Shown here one piece after another: positions 41,264-53,751 of a stretch of 64,000 nucleotides of DNA. The translations under genes and the position numbers were made by a program. The stretch's first letter is position 1. Each line of letters begins with the position of its first letter. Source of the DNA: Chamaecrista fasciculata (taxonomy: Eukaryota > Streptophyta > Magnoliopsida > Fabales > Fabaceae); assembly GCA_003254925.1 (NCBI GenBank), contig QANZ01044666.1, positions 1-64,000 on the forward strand. Direction: 5' to 3'. The notes under the pieces were generated by a model. It searched no databases and had not been told where the DNA came from. It was given only the letters and a program-made list of their open reading frames with translations.

Positions 41264-42997
41264 AGTCTCAACCTGAGGTGCCATTAATGAAGAGTTCATA
41301 TTGCTTCAAGCAAGATACCTTTGAACACAAGATTATATTACCCCAGAAAATTGCAGAGCATTGATTGGTGTTGGTGATGATGAATCCCCAAGAATATTGT
41401 GTACACTGAGAATGAAAATGACAAACAAGATCTTATGTTTATTAGATATCTTAATTTGGGTTTACAGAATATTTGGAGTTCTGTAATTTTCGAGTTAGAT
41501 ATGACTCCAAATATTTGGAGATCTTATGTTAGCTATTTTTAAGACAAATTTTGTTAATTTTTGAAACATTTCCAATTCTCTATGACTCTATCTTAGAAAA
41601 GAAATGAGATAGTTTTGACTTATACTTTTAATTGATTGTATAGGGTGAGAAAGGCTAAAGCTCAATTTATGGAATGAGCTAAACTTCAAATTTTCAATGA
41701 AGGCTAGTTGATCTTGATACACTTCATCAATAAGCTTGGCCTCCAATTCAAATTAAAATGATTAGTTAATATTTAACTTTGAATGTCTCTATATATGGTT
41801 AAGCACATATTATAAGTTCACTTTTATAATTTAAGTCTTTTTAAGTTCTAAAGTTTTTGTTTTAAACATAAACTGTTTCTGTTTGCTGATATTAAAGTAT
41901 CATGTTTGTTTTTAGTACTTCGAACACATGCCCTCATTCATGCAAAGAATGCAATTCATTGCACAAACATGAGCGAAATAGTATCAAAGTATCATGTTAG
42001 TTATGAAGGCATTAATATATCATTCAAAACAACTTGGGATCATAGATTCATAGTAATATGAATCTTATTAAGCATGTAGTATTTGTTAATGGTGGAAGTG
42101 CATTTAAATGTTACATTAAAAATGTAGGTTATACTTATATTTATGCAGGTTAAATATAAGTATAACCTACATTTTTAATGGTGTTGGTGATGTAGGTTAA
42201 AACAATGAATTACTTTAAACCCATCACATGTGAATTTTAAATAAAAAAATATAATCACATTTAATTAATGAAACCAAACACTAAATTTTTTTAAAAATAT
42301 GCAGAATTGATTAAAAAATTAAATTAAAACACACCCACCAAAAGTGTAATTTAGTGTTTTATTTAATTACCTTAATTAATATATGAAGTTAAATTTTGCA
42401 AATAAAATAACATCACATCTTTTGCAAAGATCACACAAATGGGAAGGCATTATTGGGAAGTAGGAAAGTACGGAGCACCTACACACGCAAAACCTTCTCT
42501 TTCAAGAAGAATGAACTAATGGGGTAAAAAAAGAAGAAGAATGAACTTTCCTAATCTCACAAGCTTCCAAAATCCCATTAATATTTTAGATTTAAGTATG
42601 TAAAGTGCTTTAAATAATCTTCCCAATCAATCACAAACGCTGCATTTTGCATTTTGAGGGAGATGGTGTGACGTGGCGTGAGGAGAAAAGCTAGATGAAT
42701 CTAACGGCTTGGATTAATCACTGTAGGGGAACTTCAGAAGAAAAGGCGGGAAAGTCAATACAGAGGATCCAATCTCGTTGTGGTACACAGTACACTACTT
42801 CTTCAAAAAGGAGAGTGTTGAATAGCGTGCTACCGTTTCCGTTTCTGTGCTGAAGAATTGTCGCGATGAATCAGTGAAATGCTCGATAGCTGTGGTTTTG
42901 ATTTTTGAGAGTTGAGACGAAGCAAAAGGGCTTCAATTTCTTCCCCCAGATACGCTGTTTCTACTCAACGAGAGGGAGACGTTGAAGGCTTAAAACT
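41264..42997. other. Interval upstream of the WIYLD gene
   Basis: No gene seen apart from the perfect palindrome at 42114-42180. The last 300 bp before 42998 are the likely promoter and 5'UTR. Confidence 0.45.
42114..42180. repeat. Perfect 30-bp inverted repeat with 7-nt loop
   Basis: Arms 42114-42143 (starts CATTAAAAATGTAGGTTATA) and 42151-42180 are exact reverse complements; the loop is TGCAGGT. A shorter related piece (GATGTAGGTTAA) follows at 42189. As RNA it would form a long AU-rich stem. No gene assigned. Confidence 0.9.
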
Positions 42998-45900
42998 ATG
43001 GCCCCAAGATCAAGAGGACGACCCAAAAAGGTGCTCCATTTCTCATTTTCTCGCTCGTTTCGTCCTCTATCATCATCTTCAGGACTTCACACTCATGGGT
43101 TTTTTTTTTTCTCTCAAACTTCTGAAATTTCTTCTTCTTTTTCCCTCTTTTCGTCATATGGGTTCTCCCTAACTTTGTTTGCCAAGTTTCTTGCGTGTCT
43201 GTTTAATTTCCTTCTGTTTCTTTCTAGGTTTTATCGATTTACTTTTCAGCTTTCCCTCAACTTTCTCTGCGAAGTTTCTTGTCTGTAATATTTCCACTTT
43301 GCACTCTATTTTCCCTCCGATCATATAATTTTTCTGTCAACTTTTTTCGCGTTTCTGTTTATCTGCAGGACGCAGCCGGTAATGCACGAATTGATGCCGC
43401 TCTTGATGCCATGCGTCCGCTTGGATTTGATAAAGTGCTAGTTCGAAAAACGGTTTATGAGCTTTTAGATGTTGGTCTTCTCTTTTGGAGCTCATCAAAT
43501 AGTTAAAAGAAATTACTATTTTCCTTTTTCTGATTTTGCTTATAGTCTGAGTCTTGGGGTTAATTTTTCCAGGTTTATGGCGGAACCGATTGTTGGTTTT
43601 TTATTGAAGAAGCTTCTTACAAGCTCCTAATCGACACCCTACTTGCCAAGCAAGAAACTTCTTTGGAAGAGAAGGTAAATAATAATATTGGCCAAGTTTG
43701 ATATGCTCCCATAATAGATTATCAAATTTTCTGTTGTCTCTGTTTATTTGTATTTTCTCTGAAGTATTCGTTTAGTTTCCTTTGAAATTGGAAACCGGAT
43801 CCTCTAGGGTTTAGTTTCCAAACACTGCGTTTCATTTAGTGGGTATTGATTTGTGAGAGAAATCCCAATCCAGAGAAATTTAGAGGCCGTCCAATTTTGG
43901 AGGATCCGGATTGTTGAAATTGATCTTCTTGGTTGATAATTGATATTCCTTTGGCAAAATGCTTTGCTTAGTTGCTAAGAAATGGTGATGAGAAAAGAAA
44001 AAGCAAAAGGACTTGTGCAGATCTCATTCTTTTTTTTTTAATAGGCTTGCCTTGCGTGTTAGCACCCTCCTAAAACGAAACTTGCCCCTGGGCTATTGTG
44101 GTTTTTGTTAACAAGGAAATGGTTAATTCACAAATTGGGTGAGTAGAACAAAGTTTACTCGTTGTTACTTTTGTGATTAGCCCTCACCTCCATACCATTG
44201 ACTTCGTCTTTCCATTCTGGTCAGGACTAAAGAAACTTTCATGGTTCTCTTCGTCTTCATGCATATTTGTTGTGTCATTTTTTTCTTAAATCCCCTTCCA
44301 GCTCTCTAACACACAAAAGGTAACAAGTGGTCATTTGGTTGTGGAGTTGTTTATGGAATCCAGTTACCTTTAAATGGCATTTACGTTGTAACTTTAGATT
44401 AGGATAAATTCGTATACAGATTAAGTAGATTGAGCTGTTTTAAGAGGCATTTGTTGCCAACAAGGTTTGGCTCAATTGGCAAGATCTAGGACTAGGCTAC
44501 AAAGGGTTTTGAGTTTAATTCTTGCCTGTGATCCTTGTTGGTAGGCATCCGCGGATTGCCATCTCAGAGCTGGAACCACTTGTCTAACTTGTCAATGGTT
44601 TTCCGTATCTGTATCTCATAAATTTTTAATAGTTACAACTTATATAAACTATTTTGAAGGATATCATATCAATATTTCCCTTGTTTGATTTATGGCTCAT
44701 AAATATCTTAAACTTTCTGAGGGGGTGTAGGATATGAAGAAAATGGGCATCTAATGTCAAGTAAGCACATAAAAATCATCCTAATAAAACTCGTTCTCAA
44801 GTTCCCCCCACTTTTGGCTTTTGCCTCTTGGTGGATGTTAGCTGTCTGTTACTTCTAGCAATTGGGGGTGGGCCATTACACGTCTTAAAAGAAATGAGCT
44901 CCTTTATGGTGATTTGCTATGAGTTTCTGATTGTACTTTCCATCATGCACTTTTAAATGCCATGATACCATATATGTGCAGTTGTACCATGTTTAAATTA
45001 TCAGCAATTTTCCGGTGGGTGCTAAATATAAGATGGCTGATGGTGACAGACTTTGCATTATTATGCATAGGGCATTGATTGAAAAAGGACTTGTTTAAGC
45101 ATTCCAATTTCTCTCAGTTGATGAGCAAAGTGTATGATGTAGATTTTCTTTTCTTGTCCTTTATTTTTTAATCAAAAAACAGAATAGAGAGATAGAGAAA
45201 CAAAATTCTGTAATGTTTAACCAATCTATCTTTTCATAGCACTGCCCTTATGCATAATCGCAATTAGGGTCATTCTACTGACCTCTCTTCCCCTCTACTT
45301 TTCATAACAAATTTTTTTAAAGAATTATAAACTAAAATATTTTTTTCTAATCTGAATCACCAACGGGGTCTCATGTTTAGAGAGCTCAAACTCTACAAAG
45401 TGGTTACTGAGGAGTAAATTGCAACTATTACAGACAATTATGCCATGTTTGTAACTTGGATTTGGAGATCCAGATCCCTATGAGAATTTTAATGATCCAT
45501 TACCCGTTGTTTTTGCAAAATTTGCATTAGTGCCACAAAACAGACATTATATATTTATATTGCATTTAATTCCATTTTCTAAAAGACCTTTGCAAGTTGG
45601 TCCTACTCACCTACATGAGCCTTATGTCATTTTTTATGGCACAATGCTCAAGAAACCCTTTTCTCTCTTACCTTTTTACCTGATCGGTATTTATTCTATT
45701 AGAAAAGCATTCCTTACCTTGCTACCAATTGGTAACCATCCCATTTAATCAGTGTAAGTTAGTTAATAAGCATTTTTTGTCTCATTTTTCATGAGATTTG
45801 TGTCACTTAAAATACTTTGTATGAAGTTGTAAATAGAAAGAGAAATCCCTGTATGACTTTAATCTCTTCTGGCTTGGTTAGTGTTGTGGCCTGCAATATT

Positions 45901-46906
45901 ATTTTTATCCATTTGATATTCGAAAATGATTGATGCCCTTACTTGGACTTGGACATTGTATAATACTATAGTGTATCAATAAAAGTGCAGTGGAACTGGA
46001 AGTCCAATATGATTTTGACCTACTCTGGTACTCTTAGTAAGCTTCCGAGGTTACATCTGTGGCAATCTGTTGTTGTGCCTTTTTCTGTTAGTTGTAGGTT
46101 TCACCTGTTTCACTGGTCTATGAGTCTATGCCATCCTTCCATAGAGAATAATAACAACCTTTTTGCTGCAGAATGCAAAGGAGGAGGAAGAAACTGAGAC
46201 ACCAGCCGCTGCTCTTACCACTGCAATTTCTGAAGCTGGCTCCTCTAATCTGGTAGCTGCTGAGCAATCTTCATTGCTGATAAGTGACGGTTTGAACTCC
46301 GCACCTCAGACCAGTTGTGCTCAAAACTCTGCTTCACATGGTAATCTAGAATTTTTACCCTTAAAAATATCCTTTTCCCATTGATGAAAAAGACCAAAAC
46401 ATTATCCGATATAACTCAGTGATTCCTATTTATTACCCTTAAAAATATAGATTATTGATGAAACATCTTCTGTGAAGTGCATTCGTATGTTAATCTCAAA
46501 AACACTTTTTTGTTTCTCAGATGGTAAGGATTTGATGGAGCGAACTGAAACAGAAGAGAGAGGTATAGAAGGCAGTGACACTATGGCTATGCTGCCGGGG
46601 CCAGAAAACAAGAGAAAGCCTGTGGATGATGATGGCATTGGAAACAACAAAAAAGACATGGGAGAAAAGAATGTTGAGAGACGTCCCATGATTGAATGTG
46701 AAAATGTTGCTATCCGGAGGCGTGGACCGTGCTATGGATGGATCAGTGGCGAAAGTGATACAACTCAAGAGAACGATCTTATCCATCTCCCTGTGACTCC
46801 ATTACCTCAACACATACAGAGGCTGCTTGAGCAGAGACTCACTCCCCAAAGTGCTACAAAAAGGAAAAGGAGTAGGTGGGATGTGAAGCCAGGCGACACC
46901 ACTTAA
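42998..46906 (+). CDS. WIYLD-domain protein
   Basis: Five exons: 42998-43030, 43369-43470, 43573-43674, 46172-46340, 46521-46906, giving 263 residues. It opens with an AT-hook-like MAPRSRGRPKK. Residues about 16-75 form a WIYLD domain (ARIDAALDAMRPLGFDKV, VRKTVYELLDVYGG, WFFIEEASYKLLIDTLL), a small helical module best known at the N-terminus of SUVR-type plant histone methyltransferases, where it has been linked to ubiquitin binding. No SET domain follows. The rest is low complexity: acidic/Ser-Ala-rich, then basic, ending with a conserved-looking block (RRRGPCYGWISGESD, TPLPQHIQRLLEQRL, KRKRSRWDVKPGD). A nuclear, chromatin-linked role is an inference. Intron 3 is about 2.5 kb. A broken copy lies 2.9 kb upstream in the same orientation. 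Confidence 0.85.
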
Positions 46907-47232
46907 GTAGTCTCTATTAGTAGTAGTCACTGGACTAGAAAACTTTATATATTGGATCCCCATGAAAGATATCGTCTTTTTTTTTTTTTGTCTTGTATAC
47001 TTCTGCAAAGCATGATGCTCAGACTAAAACTTGTGCAGTTATATAGGTGGAGGGGGTTTGGATTTTCATTTTCTAACTCAAGAAGTCAAATTGTGTTCAA
47101 ACTGGGACATTGAATTGAAGAATGAAGATGACTTGAGCTGGCTTTTGTATTTTTTTCCTTTGTGGGTATTTTCAAATCTTAAAATGATTGGAGGCACCTA
47201 GTTTACAAGTCGAGGTGGCTTGATTTTATTTT
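46907..47232. other. 3' flank of the WIYLD gene
   Basis: Probable 3'UTR and downstream spacer. No other feature seen. Confidence 0.4.
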
Positions 47233-47676
47233 GGCCCCTCATGTTTTTATTTAAAATTTTGTTTTGGTTCTTCAAGTTTTTTTCGTTCCGTTTTGGTTTC
47301 TCTTGTTTGCTCAAAGTTTTGTTTTGGTCCTTCAAGTTCTTTTTGTTCTGTTTTGGTCCTTCAAGTTTCTAAAATGTTCACCGTTAGTCCCTAACTCTTT
47401 TCTATTAATAAAAAAATAACTCTCATCTCAACAATTTTGTCCTTTTGCATTACAATTTTGCTCTTTCATAAAAGGGAAAAACCTAAAAACAGGAGGGCAA
47501 AATAGTTGAGAGATGAAAGTTAATTTTTTTTTTCTTTTTGTTTTTAACGAAAAAAGTAGATGGAAAAGAGTGGTAGAACTTTTTGAAAACTTTATGGACT
47601 AAAACGGAACTTTTAGAAAACATGAGGGACCAAAACAGAATAAAAAAACTTGAAGGACTAAAATAGAATTTTGGCC
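47233..47676. mobile_element. Hairpin TIR element, GGCC/TTTTGGTCC family
   Basis: 444 bp. Left end GGCCCCTCATGTTTTTAT, right end inverse ..AATAGAATTTTGGCC. Arms are built of several TTTTGGTCCTTCAAGTTT units whose reverse complements fill the right arm. Flanks TTTTATTTT (47224-47232) and TTTTGTTTT (47677-47685) match at 8 of 9 positions, a plausible 9-bp target duplication. It lies between the WIYLD and EGY2 genes. Confidence 0.75.
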
Positions 47677-47977
47677 TTTTGTTTTTATTTCATCGCAAAT
47701 GTGCAACGTGTTTGAAATACAAGTGAAGATGGTAGTGGTTTTAAATTTAATCCACATCTCTACACGTGTCAATTATTGGTTGGGTGACCGAAATTCGCCG
47801 TTCTTTGTCTTGCAAAGGGCAGAAAATATCATGGCGCGAGTATGGAAAGATATGGAAGGAGAAGCAAAAGGAGTGATTGAGGTGCAGGTAGCACTATACC
47901 AATTTCCAAATTGTGAATGGCGATAGGGTTTCTTCTCACTTAGACCTCTCTCTGCATTCGAACAAGGAAGCAGAATC

Positions 47978-48170
47978 ATGAATGTTTCGGCAACTTTTTT
48001 CGCCGGGAATCCTCTTCCCCTTTCACACTGCACCTCTTGTTCCCATCTTCGTTTTCAGCCTTACCTCCCTTCTTCCTCTTGTTTCCGCCATCAACGCCAT
48101 CCCTCCGATACCTTCAACTTGCTTCAGAGTTCTCGGTAAGGGATTTTCTTCTCTTGTGCTGCTTTTGGTG

Positions 48171-48221
<51 letters not shown>

Positions 48222-51200
48222 GATTAACTCACTTAGCTTCAATTTATGATTTGGTATTAATCCAAGATCATGCGGCAAGAAAGAGATTGCTTGTAGAGCT
48301 ACTGACCCACATTCCGAACCAGATGGTAACAACGAGGAGGTACTTCCAATTTATTACATTTTTTAATATAGAACTCTGAAGGCGTAGTGGGGAAGGTTAT
48401 ATGTGATATGTGGAATTTCTAATTTCATAACATTTTACCTGACAAGGGACATTTCTTGAATTTTCCTAGGAGAAAGAACTTCAAAATGGAGAAACGCAAC
48501 CTATAGCAGATTCCTTTGAACAAATTAACCCTCAGCAGTCCTTAGATGGAGAACAAATCAACAAATTTGAAGATGAAAATCAAGGTCAAAATGCTGAGCA
48601 GGTAAATATTTTACCTATTTGTTTATGGTTTAAGAATGTGTACATTACCGTCGGCTGTCTGTTCCCCACTGATGTAAAGTCCTCTTAAAACTATTCAAGT
48701 AAAGCTACACTTTTCTATCACCCATTCATGGTGTAAGAATGAGCTAGTTTTTGTTCTGGTTACAATTATTTAAGAATACTCGTTTCTAGATTGTTCAATT
48801 TGACAATTGTGAGGAGTAGCGAAATTACTCAAAAGGAATCCTCATAACTGCAAGCCTATTGAAAATTTGTTACTTTGTGTTTCTAGTAGGTTCACATATT
48901 TGTTTTGAACATAAAATGCGACCTGATTTAGCAATAGTTATTGCTCGCCTAAGCAATTAAGCCTTTCAGGGATATTATCTGTTAGATTATTTATAAGCAA
49001 AAACTCATTGATTTTATTTTATTTTTTCCAAAATTTTGTTCCCAATTCAAGCTATATTGTAGTTTCCTATTTCTACTTTGAAAGAAGGAGAAGAGAAATT
49101 GTTTTGTTTAGAATTCAAGGAGCAATTTGTACTAGTTCTCTTATCTTCTATCCTTTGGGCTTGTTATGTAAACAGAGTGTGGATAGCATAGAAGTTGCCC
49201 GTGGATCACCTCTTCCAGGTGTGAAGGTGATTAATGATTTTATCTAATGTTCACCTTTTTCTGCATTGGAAGGGGCATGCTCCTTTTCTTATTCTTCTCT
49301 ATTTTGTTTTTTCATATATTCTAAGTAGCCACAGCAACTGGACGAAGCAATAAAAATTCCAAAGGAAACAATTGAAGTTCTTAAGAACCAAGTTTTTGGT
49401 TTTGATACTTTTTTCATAACAAGCCAAGATCCTTATGAGGTATGTACACTCTTCTCTCTTTTCTCGCTGAATGTCAACAAACTAAGACATACTTAACATC
49501 ATTTCAAAGGAGGTTCTTTTTTTTATAAGACGCATAAACTTTTGCTTTTAGCTTCATTTTCATATTACAAAGGGTAAATTACACTTTGGTACCCTGTGGT
49601 TTGACCCTATTTCAATTTGGTACCCTGTGGTTTGAAACCTGACACTTTGGTACCCTGTGGTATTCTCCATTAACACTTTGGTACCCTTTGGAGCTATTTT
49701 GTAATTTTAACCATAACAAATTTTGCAAAAATTATATATTGACCCCAAAAGTTTTTTAAAGTTTTCATTTTAGTCCCTAGATAATATGTATCCACTATCC
49801 AGGGACCTATTTGTAATTTTTTGAAAAAACTTTGGAGTCAATATGTAATTTTTGCAAAATTTGTTATGGTTAAAATTACAAAATAACTCCAAAAGGTACC
49901 AAAGTGTTAATGGAGAATACCACAGGGTACCAAAGTGTAATTTACCCTATTATAAATGATAACGGGTTGGAGTAAAATATTTGGAAATAATGTCTTTGCA
50001 GAAAACATTGTATACGTGGTGCCATTTCACAAATTCATATAAACAAAATTTCTTGTCATAAGAACATTGTGTTTCACCTGATTCTTTGCTAGGGTGGAGT
50101 ATTGTTCAAAGGAAACCTGCGAGGGACTGCTGCAAAAAGCTATGAAAAGATATCAAATAGAATGAAAGTATGCCAATCTGTATTTTCTATATTTTCTACA
50201 TTAATCGGAAATGATTGTGTGCTATATAGTCAATGGCGAAACTTAATTTCTGCTTAATTTTGTAATAGGATAAGTTTGGAGATGAATACAAACTATTCCT
50301 TCTGATCAATCCTGAGGATGATAAACCAGTAGCTGTTGTAGTTCCACGATCAACCTTACAACCAGAGACAACTGGTACTTGTGGAACAGAAAACTTTGTC
50401 AATAAAGCTTTTTCCTTGGGCCAAAAGTTTGCTGATTAATGATTTGCACTTATGGCTTTGGGTTTTCTCTGCAGCTGTACCTGAGTGGTTTGCGGCGGGA
50501 TCTTTTGGACTGGTTACATTGTTTACTTTACTGCTTCGCAATGTTCCTGCCTTGCAATCTAATTTATTGTTAGTGACTTCCTTCTTCCTTAACCTTTTGC
50601 TTCTAAAATCTAAAGCTACCACATAACTGCCTCACTTAGTGCAAACTTAGTTTTGTGCACTTGATTTTAGGTCTTAATACCATTATCCATTTGCGATAGT
50701 CTCTTTTATTACTATACAAAGAGATATATTCTGATATGGCTGCAAAACTTCATTTTGAATTTGAAGAAAGTTACACTTTTAAAAATTAGTTTGGCGTTCT
50801 TTTTGTTTCACCGACAGTTATATTATGAATGCTCCAGATCAACTTTTGACGATCTCAACTTGTTAAAGGATGGCCTACCCGGAGCCCTTATTACTGCACT
50901 TGTTCTGGGGATACACGAACTCGGCCACATTTTGGTTGCCAATAATACGGGAGTTAAGCTTGGGGTGCCATTCTTTGTTCCTAGCTGGCAGGTTGTACAT
51001 TAGAAGTCTTTGCTAAATTATATTGCCATTTGGGAATTTCTTCTGTTGCTTTCCTTCAAAATTAATATCAGCATCTGACTTGCATGACCAAGTCCTCAAG
51101 AATCTTCAAAGTGGCAGTACAAAGAAATAAGAATCTTCAGGAGTAGTCTATTTTAGGAAGGGTACCTATTGTTGAAATGTACTATTTCTAATATCCTACT

Positions 51201-52168
51201 GTGAGGGTTTGGATATTCTGATGAGTGATTTGGTGGCAGATAGGCTCTTTCGGTGCTATTACAAGGATAAAAAACATCGTGTCAAATCGTGAAGATCTTC
51301 TCAAAGTTGCAGCTGCAGGACCAATAGCTGGGTTTGCCTTGGGTCTGGTGCTTCTGCTATTAGGTTTTGTCTTACCTCCAAGTGATGGTATAGGTGTTGT
51401 TGTTGATGCTTCTGTGTTTCATGAGTCCTTTATTGCTGGCGGAATTGGTAAGCTCCAAAGTTTTTAGGTTTGTGCAATTATTTACAAGTTTCTCTTCCCA
51501 GTTGCCTTGTATGTGCTGATCAACTTGAGTTATTGCCTGCCTATTCAAGAATTGAGTAAAAAATGTAATAAGCCCTAGTGATCCTTGTTCTCTAATTCTT
51601 CAGCGAAGCTGCTTCTTGGTAACGTGCTGAAGGAAGGAACTCCAATTTCTGTGAACCCTCTTGTGATTTGGGCTTGGGCAGGTCTCCTTATTAATGCCAT
51701 CAACAGCATCCCTGCAGGAGAACTCGATGGAGGGAGAATTTCTTTTGCCATATGGGGAAGAAAGGTATCCTAGATAGTAATAACTAATAACCAGAAAACA
51801 TACATGATAAGTTAAACTCAGTTTGTGTCTAGGAGCCAACATATCAGGAACTATCTGACATCATACTTTGTTTCCTCTCCCGGGAAAACTAAAAATACTA
51901 ACACAGCTTCATTTCACAGGCTTCATCCCGCTTCACTGCGGCTTCAATTGTGCTTCTTGGACTGTCGTCTCTACTGAATGATGTGGCCTTTTACTGGGTA
52001 GCACTGATATTCTTCTTACAAAGAGGTCCAATCGCTCCTCTCTCTGAGGAAATAACTGATCCTGATGAGAAGTATGTTGCACTTGGAGTGACAGTTTTGC
52101 TATTAGGCTTGTTGGTATGCTTGCCATACCCTTTTCCCTTTTCAGAAGAAGTTCTTACAAGTTTCTAG
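47978..52168 (+). CDS. EGY2: EGY2-like plastid site-2 zinc metalloprotease
   Basis: Intramembrane protease of the S2P (M50) type, in the chloroplast thylakoid in known plants. Twelve exons: 47978-48135, 48267-48339, 48470-48601, 49176-49226, 49329-49439, 50093-50167, 50269-50374, 50475-50568, 50838-50991, 51240-51447, 51604-51764, 51920-52168; 523 residues with phases matching throughout. Residues 1 to about 55 are Ser/Pro/Arg-rich, fitting a plastid transit peptide; a Glu/Gln-rich stretch follows. GNLRG of the EGY family appears in exon 6. The zinc site HELGH is at residues 293-297 and the second motif NSIPAGELDGG at 421-431, so catalytic His, Glu and Asp are all present. Several hydrophobic segments lie between 225 and the C-terminus. 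Wording such as GGVLFKGNLRG, VPEWFAAGSFGLV and PSWQIGSFGAITRIKNIV fits EGY2 better than EGY1 or EGY3. Introns 1 and 5 carry a CT tract and a transposon. Confidence 0.95.
48172..48219. repeat. (CT)n microsatellite in EGY2 intron 1
   Basis: About 24 CT dinucleotides, starting some 36 bp after the exon 1 donor and ending some 47 bp before exon 2. It makes up about a third of that 131-bp intron. Confidence 0.95.
49572..49947. mobile_element. Hairpin TIR element, GGTACC family, in EGY2 intron 5
   Basis: 376 bp. Left end GGGTAAATTACACTTTGGTA, right end the inverse TACCAAAGTGTAATTTACCC. Several TTTGGTACCCTGTGGT blocks in the left arm have complements on the right. Flanks TATTACAAA and TATTATAAA match at 8 of 9 positions. 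It lies wholly inside the intron between 49439 and 50093. Confidence 0.85.
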
Positions 52169-52670
52169 CGATGAGGGTCACTGAACTCAGGCAACACATT
52201 AATTTTGTGAGTGCATGGTAGAACTTCTCAATGAAGCAGGTGTAGGTGAAACGTCCAAATCATAGGTTTCGTTTTTAAGGTCCAAATTCTCAGTTTTGTA
52301 AGTAATAATTTCATTATTTTTTTTTTCTTTTGTCTGATTTAAACTTTTCACAGCATATAATGCGTGTTCCCTCGAACAGTGGCCTGGAAAAACTTGGATG
52401 GACGGGTCAATATAAAATTTTAATGTATGTAGCTTTTGTAAAGTTGAGAGAGTATGAAATAAAGAGTTTGTATCGTATACACTTAAGCTATTTTATTAGT
52501 GTTGTCCTTTTCTATCTTTTTTTTTATTTATTTATTAATAATATTTTAGAGGAATGAGGATGATGAGCGTGGTTTCTTGAAATGAACGTGATAAATGTTA
52601 ATTGCATGGTTGGGCCAGAGAGCAACAAATATCGTTATAACTTATAAGGCAGTGGTGATTATTATTATTT

Positions 52671-53751
52671 GGCCAAAGTTCTATTTTGGTCCCTCTGTTA
52701 TGCTCATTGTTCCAAATAGGTCCTCAGTTATTTTTCGTTCCATATTGGTCCCTCAGTTATCCAAAACTTGTCAAAGTTGGTCCCTCTAACGTTTTCCATC
52801 AATTTTTTCGTTAAAAAAATAGGAAAAATAAGCTTTCATCCCTAAAAGTTTTATTTTCTTATATTAAGGTCCTTTTCTTTTTATAATAGGATCAAACCGT
52901 AAGAAAAGAAAATAAATTAAAATTTTAAGTGAATTTGCCCAAAAACACAAAATTTTCTCTCCCTCTCGAACACCACTCTCTCTCTCTCTTCCCGTCAAGC
53001 CGTTCTTCGATTTCGTCAACACGGAATCCGACGCCGATTTAGAATTGTCGTGAGGGAATCCGTCGGGTCCGATTCCGTTATTGGTGGGAACAAGGAGGTT
53101 GACGGCGGCGGTGGAGGATTCCCTCAACCGCCGCCGCCGTCAACCTCCTTGTTCCTATCGATAACAGAATTGGACCCAACGGATTCTCTCATGACAATTC
53201 TGATTCGGCGTTGGATTTCGTGACGGAGTCGATGGAATCGAAGAACGGCTTGACGGGAACACACTTTTGCCAGCGAACGAGAGGGTTGGCCGAGTAGATG
53301 TTGGAATCGCACATGACGGAGAGAGAGAGAGAGAGAGNNNNNNNNNNNNNNNNNNNNNNNNNNNNNNNNNNNNNNNNNNNNNNNNNNNNNNNNNNNNNNN
53401 NNNNNNNNNNNNNNNNNNNNNNNNNNNNNNNNNNNNNNNNNNNNNNNNNNNNNNNNNNNNNNNNNNNNNNNNNNNNNNNNNNNNNNNNNNACTTAAAATC
53501 TTAATTTATTTTCTTTTCTTACGGTTTGATCCTATTATAAAAAGAAAAGGACCTTAATATAAGAAAATAAAACTTTTGGGGATGAAAGCTTATTTTTCCT
53601 AATTTTTTAACGGAAAAATGAATGGAAAACGTTAGAGGGACCAACTTTGACAAGTTTTGGATAATTGAGGGACCAATATGGAACGAAAAATAACTGAGGG
53701 GCCTATTTAGAACAATGAGCATAACAGAGAGACCAAAATAGGACTTTGGCC
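52671..53751. mobile_element. Long hairpin TIR element with 9-bp TSD and N gap
   Basis: About 1081 bp. Left end GGCCAAAGTTCTATTTTGGT, right end inverse AAATAGGACTTTGGCC; outer arms of about 270 bp pair almost throughout. Inner GC-rich arms also pair around a centre near 53120 (GGTTGACGGCGGCGG against CCGCCGCCGTCAACC; GTCAAGCCGTTCTTCGAT against ATCGAAGAACGGCTTGAC). Perfect 9-bp direct repeat TTATTATTT at 52662-52670 and 53752-53760. It is delimited as a non-autonomous Mutator-like element. The right arm is longer and contains the assembly gap. Reading frames here are palindrome artefacts. Confidence 0.85.
53338..53490. other. Assembly gap (153 N)
   Basis: Run of unknown bases starting straight after a GA tract in the right arm of the hairpin element. 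The left arm has a CT tract at the matching place (about 52973-52990), so the gap sits where palindrome and microsatellite coincide. Confidence 0.99.

Noticed and set aside
48114..48332. Minus-strand frame with a long Arg-Glu run
   Set aside because: The run is the translation of the CT/GA microsatellite in EGY2 intron 1.
53267..53557. Open frames spanning the gap at 53338-53490
   Set aside because: They cross N and lie in the arm of a palindromic transposon.
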